A DNA stretch of 64,000 bases from Phyto melanocephala (Eukaryota > Arthropoda > Insecta > Diptera > Rhinophoridae). Positions within the stretch are counted from its first letter, which is position 1. Each line of letters starts with the position of its first letter. Positions 11,703 through 23,200 of this stretch are shown here, one piece after another. The stretch is taken from contig OW799235.1 of assembly GCA_941918925.1 (NCBI GenBank), positions 17,108,201 through 17,172,200 of the forward strand. The letters are read 5' to 3'. The notes under the pieces are model-generated. The model searched no databases. It was not told the DNA's origin and was given only the letters and a program-made list of their open reading frames with translations. The position numbers and the translations under genes were made by a program.

Positions 11703-13570
11703 CTCAACGTGGAAACACTGATCGCACAAAACACACGCAATATGTTAATTTTTCTAATAACTGACTGTTTGGCTGTCTACCAGCTGACTACTGTAAAGAG
11801 TTTCCCATCTTGTAACGGTTTATATTACAAATTTGTTCTACAAACACTCACGACAAACAGAGTAATAACAGCAACTAACAAAACACACTACAATTTCGCC
11901 AAAGACAATGAGTTTTTCTATTGCAAATGCATTTGTGTGTTAGTGTAAGTATTTGCGAGTCTGTATATTTAAAGTCTATTATAAACAACATGTTAAGCAG
12001 ACAATCTTTTTTTCTTGTCATATTCAATTTTACATATCAAAGTGTGTGTTTGTCTGTGTATGCAGTAGTGTGTAAAACATTTACTTCCGGCTTGTTACGG
12101 AAGTTGGCTGGCATTTCAATGATATTGACTGCAGTTTGCCTGTATTTCAATATGGTATGAGTGCAAAAAAAAATTTAAATTTAAAAAGTAGAAAACTTAT
12201 CGAAAATATTATAATTTCTTAAGTAACAATTTGTTGGAAATTTATTTATTTTTTATTTTTTTTTTTAATACATTTGAAACAAGAGAAATATTCTTGGTGG
12301 CAACCGAAATATTCAAAAGTCAAATGATTTCAATTTTATCATTTATGTCATGCAGTTTCTACGATTACACAGTCTGACTTTACACTGAAATTTCGAATAC
12401 AAATTCTGTAGCTACAAATATAAAATTATGGTCCAACTATACTATTTGATGGAAAAATAAATGTTTTTTTTATGTAGTCTATCTTATTTTTCCAAAATAA
12501 ATAATAAGTAAAGAAGTTCTGTAACTGTAAATGCAGAACGATGTCGATTTACAAAATAATATCCTTTACGAACAGCTCTTGAAAACAGAGCTGATATGAG
12601 GTTTCAGCAGAATAAAGCCACAACTCAGACTGTTTGAGAAACCAAATCATATTTTTGGAGAGCTAATAAATTCCAGGAACGCAAAAATTAGCCAACTGGT
12701 TAGCCAGATTCGTCAGCACGTGGCTGGTTTCTTTCGGGTGCATATATGTAAGCAACCTAAAGACAATTGTTGTTGCGGAAATTTTGAAAGATGTTATAGA
12801 AAATACTTCAGAAAAAGTTCATTTCCTCTAAACTAAAAACAGGGGTCATTCAGGAGACATTTTTTCCAAAATTTGTATTTTCCTTATTTTATAATCCGAA
12901 CAAATATATATTCAAACGCAAAGATTATTAAATTTTTAAAACCCATTGTTGACTTTTGATCCCCTTGAAGAAGTATGCCGCGTTCTTTAAAACAATTGCC
13001 TGTGTGATTTTTCGCTGTCTTTTTATAAAACAAGAGTTCTGCAAGAAGCCTTAATATTATTAAAAATTGCTTGAATTTTATGGATTGATACAGTCAAATT
13101 TTAAGCATTTTGAAAGGAAATTTTTATAATTTAAATTCGTTGGTCGCTATATAGCATTACGTGGCTGAAATACCCAAACTTAGGTACTCAATAAATGACA
13201 CTTCAAATATGATAGCTGAGATTGTTCATTCTGCAGATATTTAGATTGCTATAGAGAACCTAAATATTTTTGTTTTGTTGTCAAGCACAAAGTCCCCAGT
13301 ATGTAGATCCTACTACTATTAATCTATTCTTTTGCTATCAACAGAATGCTGGTTTAAAAAAATTTAAGACTTAACAAAATTTTTTTATAAAAACGCAAGA
13401 CTTATTTATATTAATTTAGAAACTTTTTAAAAGAATAACAATTTTGGTTTTCCCGATTTTTGTAGTTAAATAGAAAATATTTCTTACAGGAAAACATTTT
13501 ACCTATAACCCAGCAAAATCTTTGCTTACCTAGTAAGTTAGTTAGTTAGTTAGTTATTGGATATATACTA
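11703..13570. other. AT-rich stretch without recognisable gene
   Basis: Only a TTAG microsatellite (13535-13556) and low-complexity runs are visible. ORFs at 11709 and 11921 look like chance, with no motif. Confidence 0.45.
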
Positions 13571-14582
13571 GGGTGATCGACCCGGTTTCACAACCGGTAG
13601 AAAACCCGGTTTTTTACTATTTCAGCTTGCGGTTTTTTTCAAATTTTAATTTTTCGAATGTCGAATACACCTATATTCTGTGGCTTGGAGCTAAAAGGGC
13701 CAATATCAAAATATTTACTTTCGAAAAAATTGGAATTGAACTTTAACTTTTACATGTGTTTTCATAGTGAATTTGGCCAGCATTTTATTTATGAAGCTGT
13801 TCTGGGCTAAGTATGACTTTAGCTGTTTTACCATAATGAAATAGAGCAAGAAAACAAACCTAATGCAATTATTAACTTAAAAGTGCAAAAAAGTGACATT
13901 GGCCCTTTTAGCTCCAAGCCACAGAAAAGTTTCCAAAAATCAGAAAATTTATTAAATAATCTTCCATAATATTGTAAAAAATTTATTTGTTGTTTCAAAA
14001 ACAAATGTAAAATAAAGAAAATAATCAGGCTTAAATATTATTTGTTTTAAATTGAGAGCAGGTATTTTATACGTTGTTGCGTTTATAATTTGCTGTGATA
14101 ATCAGCTGTTCAGTTAAGTTATTTGATGCAATACTTTTTTAGCTCATTTTCGAATTTCATAATGTTTTGCTTCTGCGAAATCTAGCGGCTTTTACTAAAG
14201 ACTACCCATAACTTTACTAATATCTCTGATAACATATGATTTGTATACTAAAATAGTTTGGCACACAAAGGGTCATTATTACAACTTGCCTACAAAGTTA
14301 ATGTTAGTAAAAGGTACATTTGACTACAGTGAGCAGTAAAGTGACTTTTTAATATTTTTCATTATTACAACCTCCTTGTAACAAAGTTTTTTTTGTTAAT
14401 ATGGCAGTACCAGAGCAAAACCGATTATTTGTAACAAATTAATTTAGTTCTTAAAAAATTTTACAAAACGAAATAACCGGTTTTTTCTAAATTTTTAAAA
14501 AAGCAACCGGTTTTTTCTTTAATTCTAAATTTCAAACTATTTGAAAACCGGTTTCTTCAAAATGTCCAATAATCTATCACAC
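13571..14582. mobile_element. TIR DNA element of ~1 kb with AACCGGTT-rich ends
   Basis: The ends are inverted: GGGTGATCGACC at the left and, reading inward from the right, GTGTGATAGATT. Each is flanked by TA, a likely TA target duplication. Subterminal regions carry ACCGGTTT motifs: 13592 and 13605 at the left, and 14475, 14505 and 14546 at the right. An inner foldback (13678-13924) lies in the left half. No transposase was found, so it is non-autonomous. Confidence 0.6.
13678..13924. repeat. inner inverted repeat (31-bp arms)
   Basis: CTGTGGCTTGGAGCTAAAAG plus GGCCAATATCA at 13678-13708 is matched in reverse complement at 13894-13924 with one difference. The ~185-bp loop has no ORF. The arms resemble the ends of the MITE at 36659-36897 (AGCTAAAAAGGCTCAA), so this may be a member of that family inserted in the outer element. 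Confidence 0.7.
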
Positions 14583-17049
14583 TAGTAAATGCATAAACTA
14601 GTTGCTTTTCGACTGAATAACTATTTATTTTTGTTTAAGTTGTCCCAGAAATCATGACCTTCGCTTACAAATGTTCTAACAAAAAGCAATTACATAAATA
14701 TTTACTAATAAAGGTGAATTACAACTGTATTTTAAAATAGTGATGTTGGTAACGACCCCTAATTACTGTGTAATGTATAAAATAATGACAACCTATTGCA
14801 CTATATGTTAAAAAATCTTAAACAAATATTTTTGTATTAAACAAGATTGAACTTAAATTATAAAAATTTTCTTTTAATGGAAACTTTAATTTTTTTTTAA
14901 ATAAAAATACATGTTGCATTCGTTTCTATTCTTCTGGCAACACAGTGTCATGACGAAGGCTTTTATTCCTTCATACATGTATTTCTAACTCCATAAGCAG
15001 CATACGAACGCGCATATAAATTAGTGCATTTCGTCTATATGTATTGTTAATGCTTGCATCATGGTTATTACCACTACCACTAAATTTGTATTTTCTTTAG
15101 TTTTCTTTGCATTTATTCTGTATGTCTTTCTGTCTGTCTGTCTGTCTGTCTTTCTGTCTGTCTCATTTTCAAACTCTCCAACCATATCATGTCTCTATGC
15201 TTCAATTCAATTTAATTTCCATTTCTATATACTTTCGCTGCCAAAGTCAGGGCGACACAACAATCAACATGAGAAAATAGAAACAGAAAAATATGATTGG
15301 AAAAAAAGTGATGATGATGTGATGATATTAGTAGAAGTATGCATGTCTGTACGTCTGTGCACAATATGATACTTAAACATATTATTATGTACGATTTCCA
15401 CTTGAACTTTTTCAACTTCCTTGTGGCTACAGCACATACGACACACTTTCATTTATTTGCACGTAAAAAGTTACAAATGCATACATACACCCCTAAACAT
15501 ATACACTTAAAATGTTTACAATATTCACAAGGAAAAATCAAAAAAAAACTAAACATGTATGCATGTATATGTGTATGTAATAGCAATGACATTTGCAGTA
15601 GTAGAGACAAAAAGCAAAGAACTACTTGGAGCACGAAAAACAAACAATTGTAAAAATTTTAAGTCTTAATCATAGAACATAAAAAGAAACAATTGTCGTA
15701 GCTGTTGTAAGGGCTGCTGGTAAATTGTGTAGTTGTTGCTATTTTATTTTTTCAGTAGATGTTGCAATTCGTCTGCCTCGTCGCTTAAAATGCACGTCTA
15801 GGTTTTAATCGTTTTCTTATGATACAATTTCTTTTCTTGCTATTGTTATTATTTTTACTGTTGTTTCTATTACTGAGTTGGTTGTTAATTTCGGCTGGCA
15901 GCGAAGCCAATCTTTTAAGTGTATTCGGGAAAACTATTTTTACTATTTGGTTTTCAAGTGAAAATTTGTTTCATTGTAAAAAACAACCAAACAAATAATG
16001 CTGGCAAATCGTTTGAATTTTAATTCAAAATTCGTCATGTTTAAGAAATTCGTTTTATAAATTGTGCCTATTTTGTGGTCGTCATAATTGATCTGCTGAG
16101 CAGGACAGTGTTAATAAAGATTTCGATATAAAAATTCGTCAGCATTATCACCACCTAAAGGATACTGTACAATGATTTCCGATTTTTGTTTGTCCAAAAT
16201 AAAAGAATTGAACATGATTGACATGTGGCTTCAACAAGGCAGTGCTACATGACACACTTAAAAAAAAATAAAATAAAACACAAACAATTATGGCCTCGGT
16301 CGAAATGTGTTTGAAAAATTTATATCCTTTTTTTAATCAAATTTTATTATATTTAATATGCCATAACAACTTTTCCATCCCTGACATATGAATTGACTTT
16401 AATATAAAACATCCCCTCAAAAGTTGCTTTGTTGTATTAATTCACCATTGCATATACCTGTATGAATATGCCTTAATCAGTAAATTGCACCTGTCTGAAT
16501 TCGCTTTGGATTTGACTAAAAAAATTTTAGTCAGAAATTGCAAGCGAATGCTAAAGTGTTTGTTTGTTCTTCGATTGGCATAAAATAAAAATTTTATTCA
16601 TAAATAAATAATCAAGAATTTGTTTCACAATAATTGCCAATACATTGACACTCTAACCATCACGTCAGTCAAGAAGGTCCCACACCTAACGGAACATAAC
16701 AGCGACACTAAAGATTAACAAGAAGTTGGCTGCAACTGTAACGTTTTTATGAAGTTGCACTTTTGCTATTGTTAAAATATTAATTTCATTGTTATAAGTT
16801 TTGTGAGTGTGAGATCATTGTTCAATTCCAGCTTTAAAATTTTTCTTGGTTTGACTATAATGACCGTTGGACTCTTAAATATATTAAAGAATGTCTTAAA
16901 GGTACTAAACAAGGCAACTTTTATATTGATTTCAGGACGAAGTGTGTGACAAAATAATTTTGTAGTTTTCTTTTGTCAGATATTTTTGGCTGACAAAGAA
17001 CTATTCAAAACAGGCTTAGAAATGGCAGTTATAATGTTTTCATTTATTT
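14583..17049. other. AT-rich stretch with microsatellite, no recognisable gene
   Basis: It holds a TGTC/TTTC microsatellite (15123-15164). Overlapping ORFs on both strands at 15.06-15.65 kb are low in complexity and lack motifs. A CCATCCCTG site at 16375-16383 matches the hAT-type end seen elsewhere in the window. Confidence 0.45.
15123..15164. repeat. TGTC/TTTC microsatellite
   Basis: About ten TGTC units with one TTTC interruption. Confidence 0.9.
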
Positions 17050-17590
17050 ATTATATTTATTTGAATTTATGGATTCTAGATCGTTACAGACTATAAAGCA
17101 GTACATAAAAATTGTTTAAAATTTGTTATTCAAAAACAAAATTATTTTACATTTTACAATATTATTACTTACAAAAAAATCTATATTTTGAACTCGGTTC
17201 AAATCCTTAAAAACGGACCGATGTTGGCATAATTCGTTCTGAAAACTTTGACTGATAGCGGACAAAAATGACGTGTAGAACGAGATGGTACATTAAAAAA
17301 TATATTCGCTTAAATAATTAATATTGAACAAACGTAACATTTAGCATTGTTCTTCGACTTTTCAAAGTTGGCAGTTTTACTAGTGCAAGTCTGCTAGTAT
17401 AAGGCGGCAGGTTTAACTAATAAATAATAACAGTAACTGCTTTTGCATAGATTCAATGCTATTGATGTTAGCATTGTCAGTTGGGTCCCAAATGATTGTA
17501 CCATACAAATATCAAGATCCGGATAAGTTCTTCTTACAGATTTATCTTTAAATAGCTAAATTTACATTATAATTTATTTAAGATGTAGTA
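17050..17590 (-). pseudogene. Jockey-type LINE reverse transcriptase, C-terminal remnant
   Basis: Three minus-strand blocks in the right order match the C-terminus of Jockey-like reverse transcriptases. They are WDPTDNANINSIESMQKQ (about 17440-17500), LALVKLPTLKSRRTMLNVTF (about 17335-17395), and FFNVPSRSTRHFCPLSVKVF followed by RTNYANIGPFLRI (about 17205-17310). Frameshifts separate them and stops close the last block. The catalytic domain is absent, so this is a 5'-truncated, decayed insertion whose 3' end lies toward 17.05 kb. Confidence 0.72.
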
Positions 17591-17807
17591 GTTTAAGTTA
17601 CTGTAGTTTTGTTTGTATTAGTTTATTTCGCTGGTTGTTCGAACATGATGTTTGTTATCATGTGTAGCAAACTCTTAGGCACTTTTATTATTCCGGCATA
17701 TTACTTAACAATAACATTACGTCGTAATTTAAATGTAACGGTTTTCGAATTTACTAGTGTGTACATACGAGAACTTTGTCGAATGTTACCAAACACCACT
17801 ATGTTAC

Positions 17808-17843
17808 TATAAATAGCCGAACAACACAGCTAACATGATCAGT
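17808..17843 (+). promoter_or_regulatory. candidate core promoter: TATA box plus initiator
   Basis: TATAAATAG at 17808-17816 is followed by TCAGT at 17839-17843. The spacing from the TATA start to the initiator A is 33 bases, as in insect TATA/Inr promoters. The next ~340 bases contain no ATG until the start codon at 18184. This fits either a host gene promoter or an LTR promoter; no primer-binding site was found nearby. Confidence 0.45.
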
Positions 17844-18209
17844 ATAACAGTAGAGCTTGTAAAGCGCGTATCAAAGTGAGTTTGATAATAAAAGTGTATA
17901 GCAATAAGTGAAATAAGTAAAGTGCTATAAAACAATATCTGAGTGTGTTTAAGTAAATAAAGTGCTGTTAATTTTATAACTGATTTCAAGTGTTTTTGAT
18001 TGCAATAAAATAACTCAAGGGGTATTTAAAGGAAATAAGCCAACGTTTATAAAAGGTATAAACGTAATAATATATAGTGAACCAAAAACAATTCTCTTGG
18101 AAATTGAACAATTTTCATAACACGAAATAATAAAACAAATAAAAACTGAGCAGAAAATTAAAATTTTTAGACAAGAAAAAACTATGAACGATTCCGATTT
18201 TGATTTGCT
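17841..18209 (+). other. candidate first exon: ATG-free leader, start codon and splice donor
   Basis: From the putative start site the transcript would run ~343 bases without an ATG, which is unusual in AT-rich DNA. It then reaches ATG at 18184 in a purine-rich context. The frame reads MNDSDFDLL and meets the strong donor CT|GTGAGT at 18209/18210. A following in-frame segment (about 18259-18330) with ETPFASSGVKFLPPIRLP could be part of exon 2 if a short intron ends near 18258, but that acceptor (AAAAAG) is poor. No homologue is recognised. An LTR-retrotransposon leader is the main alternative. Confidence 0.33.
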
Positions 18210-18330
18210 GTGAGTTATTTACGTTATTAAAATCAAACACTTATTTATTTTTAAAAAAGTAATTGCTTATTAGAAACTCCATTTGCCAGCAGTGGTGTTA
18301 AGTTCTTGCCTCCAATAAGATTGCCCTGTT

Positions 18331-19260
18331 TAATAATAAGTTTAAATACCACATTATAAGTATTGAAGAACTGTATTTCAGTATTTTAAACTCATTATTT
18401 TATAATACTAGTTTATGCTCGCATACTACCACTGTTTTAAATGTGGCCTACCTCAGGCAGTAAATTAGTTGTTTTCACTTTATATTTGCATGCCCCGATA
18501 TTTGTATAAAATTTTTAAGGTTTCTTGGTTTTTCCTACTTCAAACAAATAACGAGTTAAAAAAACATATAAAAGCTCTGCTAACCTTGTGAATTAAGACT
18601 AAAACTTTAAAACACATGCTGTGAAAACCACTTTTTCACAATCCTTCATAAAACTTTTAATATATATTCTAAAAGAATTGTATTGCTCTGAAAAAAAACC
18701 ATAATTAACCCAATAAAATCTATCATACTTTTTTGTTTTCGCAAAAAATAAACTCTTCTTAACCTGCCCTCATATGAGCGTTTTAAAACATGTCTTAAGC
18801 AAATACAATTTTATTTCAAAGATTGCGGTTTGTATGTACGAAATACTATATACTCGAACGTACGTATTTATTCATGATGCTGCAGTTGTTTCAATTTTAT
18901 ACTGGTAATTGTTTATTTTTGTAGTTGTCTCTATGGTTGATAAAGAATGTGTGAGCATGGCTGTGTGTGTGTGTAAGTTTTTGCGCCGCAAGATGTATTA
19001 TTTGGTGTCCTTTACCACATTTATTTGTGTCGATGACATCTGCTTATTTACACTTTTTTATAACATCTTTTGTCTTCCAGCTTGTTTGTGCACATAATCA
19101 AACACACACCCACACATACACACATTAAGAATATTTGTTAGATGTGTTTGTATATTAAACAAATATGGGAAATATTACAGAAGTGTAATTAAGAAATAAG
19201 AAAGTATTGGCAATTTTCTTTAAAAAAAGACATTATTCAAAATTGATGTTTATAAATAAA
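18331..19260. other. AT-rich stretch without recognisable gene
   Basis: No motif-bearing ORF. A short TG run lies near 18961-18975 and CACACA runs near 19100. It could be intron of the candidate gene upstream. Confidence 0.4.
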
Positions 19261-20469
19261 GCGTGATTTTTAAGCAAATTTTTTTTAAAAAATTTAAAAA
19301 ACACACAAATTTTTGCATCATATCTTTTTATTGGAATCGATAAATAAGCCTTTGCCATTTACTTTTTGAAAAAAACTTCATGCAAATGCTGCCCGCGGCT
19401 CGGGTTTAAATGGTCCATTCATAAGGTCCAATTTTGCATCACTTTTTCGAGCATTTTGGCCTGTATTCCATGAATAGGACGTGCTATGTTATACTCCAAG
19501 ACTTCAACCGTGTTTGGCTTGTACACATAGATCAACGACATCACATAACCCCAAAAGAAATAGTCAAAAGGCTTCAAATCACATGATCTTGGTGGTCAAC
19601 TCACAGAGACATTTCGAGAGATAAACTGCTCACCAAATTTATCCTTCAAAATGTCCATTATTTCATGAGCTGTGTGGCACCGTCTTGTTGAAACCACATA
19701 TCAACCAAGTCCAATTCAGCCAATTGAGGCAAGAAAAGTCGCGTATTATAGTTCGATATCGTTCGCTTTTGACGGTAACGTTTCTTCGACGGTCGTCTTT
19801 GGAGAAAAATAGACCGATGGTGGTATCATAAACCACATCAAACTGTCAGATTTTCGGGATATGTCGGTAACTCTTGTACGGTAAGTAACTGTTCTTTGCC
19901 CCAGATGAGACAGTTTTGTTTGTTTACGTATCCATTTAGCCAAAATTGAGCCTCATCGCTGAACACAATTTTTCGATAAAAGAGTGGATTTCAATCGAGC
20001 TATTGTAAGGTCCATTCAGGTTTTTGTAGGTCATTTTAATTCTTGTCATTACGAGTTGGATTTTATAGGCTTTCAAATGCAAATCGACACGTGAAATTTT
20101 ACACGTGGCTAAATAACACATACCCAATACCTGAAAACGGCGACGAACTGACATTTTACTATCCTTATTAACACTGGTCGCTACGGCTGCAATATTCTCT
20201 TTGGTACGCACTCTACGAACGTGACTCGGTGGTATAACGTCCAACAAAGTAAATTTAATGCGAAATTTGGTGATAATAGCATGAATTGTTGCTTTACTAG
20301 GTCAACTACTACGACAATAAAAAATTCGTAGCTAACGATGCACATTTCTCACAGAACACGAAGCAGAGCAGAGTATACTGAACACTTTCACTTTTACAGA
20401 TGTAGTTTGGACACAATTACCAACCAGTGCCGCCAGTCCAAAAAACTTAATTCATAAAAAATCACCCGA
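19261..20469 (-). mobile_element. mariner-superfamily DNA transposon, near full length
   Basis: The terminal inverted repeats are GCGTGATTTTTAAG at the left and, inward from the right, CGGGTGATTTTTTATG. They enclose about 1.2 kb, the usual size for this superfamily. The minus strand encodes a degenerate transposase through most of its length. Confidence 0.75.
19400..20400 (-). pseudogene. mariner-superfamily DDE transposase pseudogene
   Basis: This is the cut-and-paste transposase remnant of the surrounding element. N-terminal DNA-binding region: RRVRTKENIAAVATSV...MSVRRRFQVLG (about 20090-20225). Catalytic region: KIVFSDEA followed by FWLNGYVNKQN (about 19905-19975), GLWYHHRSIF near 19810, and the second metal-binding block MWFQQDGAT (about 19675-19705). 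The QDGA and SDEA residues survive, but frameshifts split the protein into several frames and stops are frequent. The C-terminus (YRPKCSKK-like) lies toward 19.45 kb. It is inactive. Confidence 0.78.
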
Positions 20470-20899
20470 TTAGCAAGTTTTTTTGCTAAATTCATGTTTT
20501 AAAATATGCGTTCGGTAAATAATAGATTAAAGACAAACGACTAAAGCATTTTGTAAAATATTTTTTTTCAGTAGGAGTTTTTTACACAAAGCAATTGAAT
20601 TAAAAAAAATTTCATACATATTTTAGAGAAAATTCCTTATGAATAAAATGCTGTATTTCGAACCGTCCCAGCAAAAAAATGTTGCACCAGTTCAATGTAA
20701 ATAATATTTTCAATGACTTATAAGAGGAGAAGGTAAGAGGAGAAATAAAGAATGCTTTCTGCAAGTACTGAATAGTTAGCCTTTAAAATAGATGCAAATG
20801 CATGCAAGAAAAGCTCATGAATAATTCATGTAAACAGACATTATTAACTCACGAAATATGGGTTTCTTTTCAACTACTGTGCATGCGTTCCACATACTT

Positions 20900-21690
20900 A
20901 TTAGAATTGAGTGAAATTTGATATGTGACAATCTCCGAGAAAAGAGACCTAGTGTGTGAAAATTAAGTTTTAAGAAGAACGCATATAAAGCTTCATAAAA
21001 CATTATCACTCTGAACACATCCAAGTTCGTTTAGTACGTTTTAATGGGGTAAATCAATTTTTATCAGAAATCAAACTCATTTCATCATCCACTCTTAAAG
21101 GCCTAACTATATTATGCTTTTGCTGGCTTAAGCAAATGTGCGGATACACAAAATTAAATGTATGCAACTATATTGTACTTAAGAAACTTTTCGTCAAGTT
21201 TCGTCAAGTGTCATTTGCTTAAGCAAACTGCGAATCTGATCGTACTTTGCTTACGAAAATAGATTTTCATTTGATATGTACACACTGGTGCATTATTTAG
21301 CACTTTTTTTATTAATGTTGTCATTTGTTTTTTTAAATTAGTGAAAAAATGTATAAATTTAATAGTTTATAGTAAAATATTTTTACATTTTACACATTAA
21401 ATATTAATTTTGTGACAATATCAATATATTTAGGATATACAGAAATAAAACAGCTTTTGCAAAAGTACAAATATTTGCAACTAATCATAGTAAGTATTTA
21501 AGTTTAAAAAGTACAATATATCCACCGACAAGTCTTCAAAAATTTGCTTAAGCATTTGACAGACTTTTCGTTGGTTTTTGACATTAGCTTAAGCCAGCAA
21601 AAGCATAATATAGTTAGGCCTTTAGTCCAAGCCTGTTTTACGACACACTAGGTTCCTTTTCTCGGAGAAGATCACATATATTCAGCATGT
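20900..21690. mobile_element. foldback-type element, interrupted by a MITE
   Basis: The left end has CTCCGAGAAAAGAGACCTAG then TGTGTGAAAATTAAG (20933-20968). The right end (about 21640-21676) carries the inverse, CACACTAGGTTCCTTTTCTC. The same end sequences occur at 29670-30070, so this is a repeated family. The MITE at 21098-21622 sits inside it and is therefore younger. Confidence 0.6.
21098..21622. mobile_element. MITE with ~36-bp perfect terminal inverted repeats
   Basis: The left end AAGGCCTAACTATATTATGC, then TTTTGCTGGCTTAAGC, is repeated exactly in reverse complement at the right end (21587-21622). The element is 525 bp and is flanked by TA on both sides, consistent with TA target duplication. 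The perfect arms suggest a relatively recent insertion. There is no coding capacity. Confidence 0.82.
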
Positions 21691-21876
21691 CTTTATATGG
21701 CACGTTAATGATAAAATCATGCATGATTCATCTAAGAGGAAGCACTTCGTTAAGGGTTGAACCCATTCATTCAATAGTTATTTTGCATGTCTTATTTTGC
21801 TGGCTTCAACTGCAGTTAAGAATTTGTAGAAAATATTCCATTAACATAGAATATCTTGAGAGTTTTTTAAAGGCTA

Positions 21877-22173
21877 TAATACACGGCCTGTTTTTTACAT
21901 CTGACTTTAAAATTTGTGAGACATATGTTAATCTACATGTCTGTCAAAATGGTACTTTTACGCTAACTGCTTTGCAGCAGCAGAGATTTCTGCCAACGAC
22001 TGATGTCACATGTTTTTACAAAAGAAAATATAGCACGCTCTAATTAAAATTTTGTCAGATGGCTTAACACATGTTTTTTTACAGAAGTAATATTATAAAG
22101 GTAACACACGACATGTTTGTATTAGCAGTGGAGAATTTGACCAGTCAGATGTAGAAAACATGCCGTGTATTAG
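21877..22173. mobile_element. MITE (TAATACACGGC family), copy 1
   Basis: It begins TAATACACGGCCTGTTTTTT and ends AAAACATGCCGTGTATTA, an inverted pair extending through ACATCTGACT/AGTCAGATGT. A second copy lies at 40596-40907 in the opposite orientation. The similar peptides readable in both copies (QQQRFLPT) come from shared DNA, not a gene. Confidence 0.75.
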
Positions 22174-22480
22174 CTCCTTAACTACTAGTCATCAAAATTC
22201 AAATAGAACTAATTTATGATTTATAGATTTATTTTTAAATTTGAACAATAGTTTTAATAAATTTAAATAATTTGTTTAACTTAAATTTTTGGAAAAAAAA
22301 TTTTTACGAAAAACTTAGAGATTTCTGTCAGTGAAAAAAGTGAGCTAGAATAAAAAAATAAATTTTTTGTCAAGAATTTATTTTGAAGAAAATAATTATA
22401 AAATACTAATATTTACAAAAAAAATTTCAATCAGCAGATTAAAATTTCGGTAGTACATATTTATGGATATGTATATGTAC

Positions 22481-23200
22481 ATAGCTAAGCAATTAAGAGC
22501 TCTATATTCGGCGGTGCTTAGTCTGATAATACCCTTTACCGTAATGTACATATGTATGTATGTACATACATAAATACATAAGTAGGTATAAACAACACAT
22601 CGCAACTAAGCCTTGATTTAAGATTATATCGCCGGTCTCATGTAGAAAGGCCCTAAATGAAATAATCATAATTTTACAGGAGATGATAAAAACGTAACAG
22701 AAACTGCATTATCGTAATATAATTTCTTTTGTAAAATCGTGTGTTCAAAAATTATTAAGGTGTTTGAAAAAATTTGATATATATAAAAAATATATATTTT
22801 TTTAAAAAATTGTTTTGCAATAATTTTAATATAAGTGACCCATTTATCCAAAATTTTTCATGAATATCTTCAGAGGCATATCAAATCCAAAAACAGTAAC
22901 TTATTTAGTAAATTATTCTAGGTCTGGAAAATTTTAAGTTTTGTGTTAAAAATAAGTGAAAAAACAGAGGCAGTCGTATTTATTTGATATAATCTCAGAA
23001 AGTTGTATGTTGGTTTTTAATACTGATCTGCACATAAGTATTTCTGATATTTTGGTACTTTAGACGAGCATTGGCGTTATTGGGGGCATGATTTCAACAT
23101 ACACAGGGACATACGTATAATGCAACCGACTCCCCTATTCTTAAGCTTTCAGAAAATATATACTTTATGGGGTCGGAAATTAATATAGTGTAAAACTTTC
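22481..23200 (+). repeat. dispersed fly repeat (family A), interrupted copy
   Basis: The head (GCTCTATATTCGGCGGTGCT...ATACCCTTTACC) is at 22500-22545. The body and tail resume at about 22975 (TTTTTAATACTGATCTGCAC...AAGCTTTCAGAAAATATATA) and run to about 23200. The gap holds a MITE-like segment (22630-22800), so this copy was split by a later insertion. Confidence 0.65.
22630..22800 (+). mobile_element. MITE related to the 36.7-kb copy, partial
   Basis: CGCCGGTCTCATGTAGAAAG opens it. An internal stretch (AAAAACGTAACAGAAACTG ... TTTCTTTTGTAAAATCG) aligns with the MITE at 36659-36897. The right end is too worn to define. Confidence 0.5.

Noticed and set aside
15061..15653. Overlapping ORFs on both strands
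   Set aside because: They come from microsatellite and low-complexity sequence. No codon pattern or motif.
17609..18004. A complete LTR retrotransposon 5' end
   Set aside because: TATA and AATAAA-like signals are present, but no tRNA-complementary primer-binding site, no second LTR and no gag/pol were seen. It is kept only as an alternative explanation for the promoter signal.
21687..22043. ORF sharing peptide QQQRFLPT with the ORF at 40737-40970, looking like a gene family
   Set aside because: Both lie over copies of the same TIR-bounded MITE, so the shared peptide is explained by shared element DNA. The frames extend differently outside the element.
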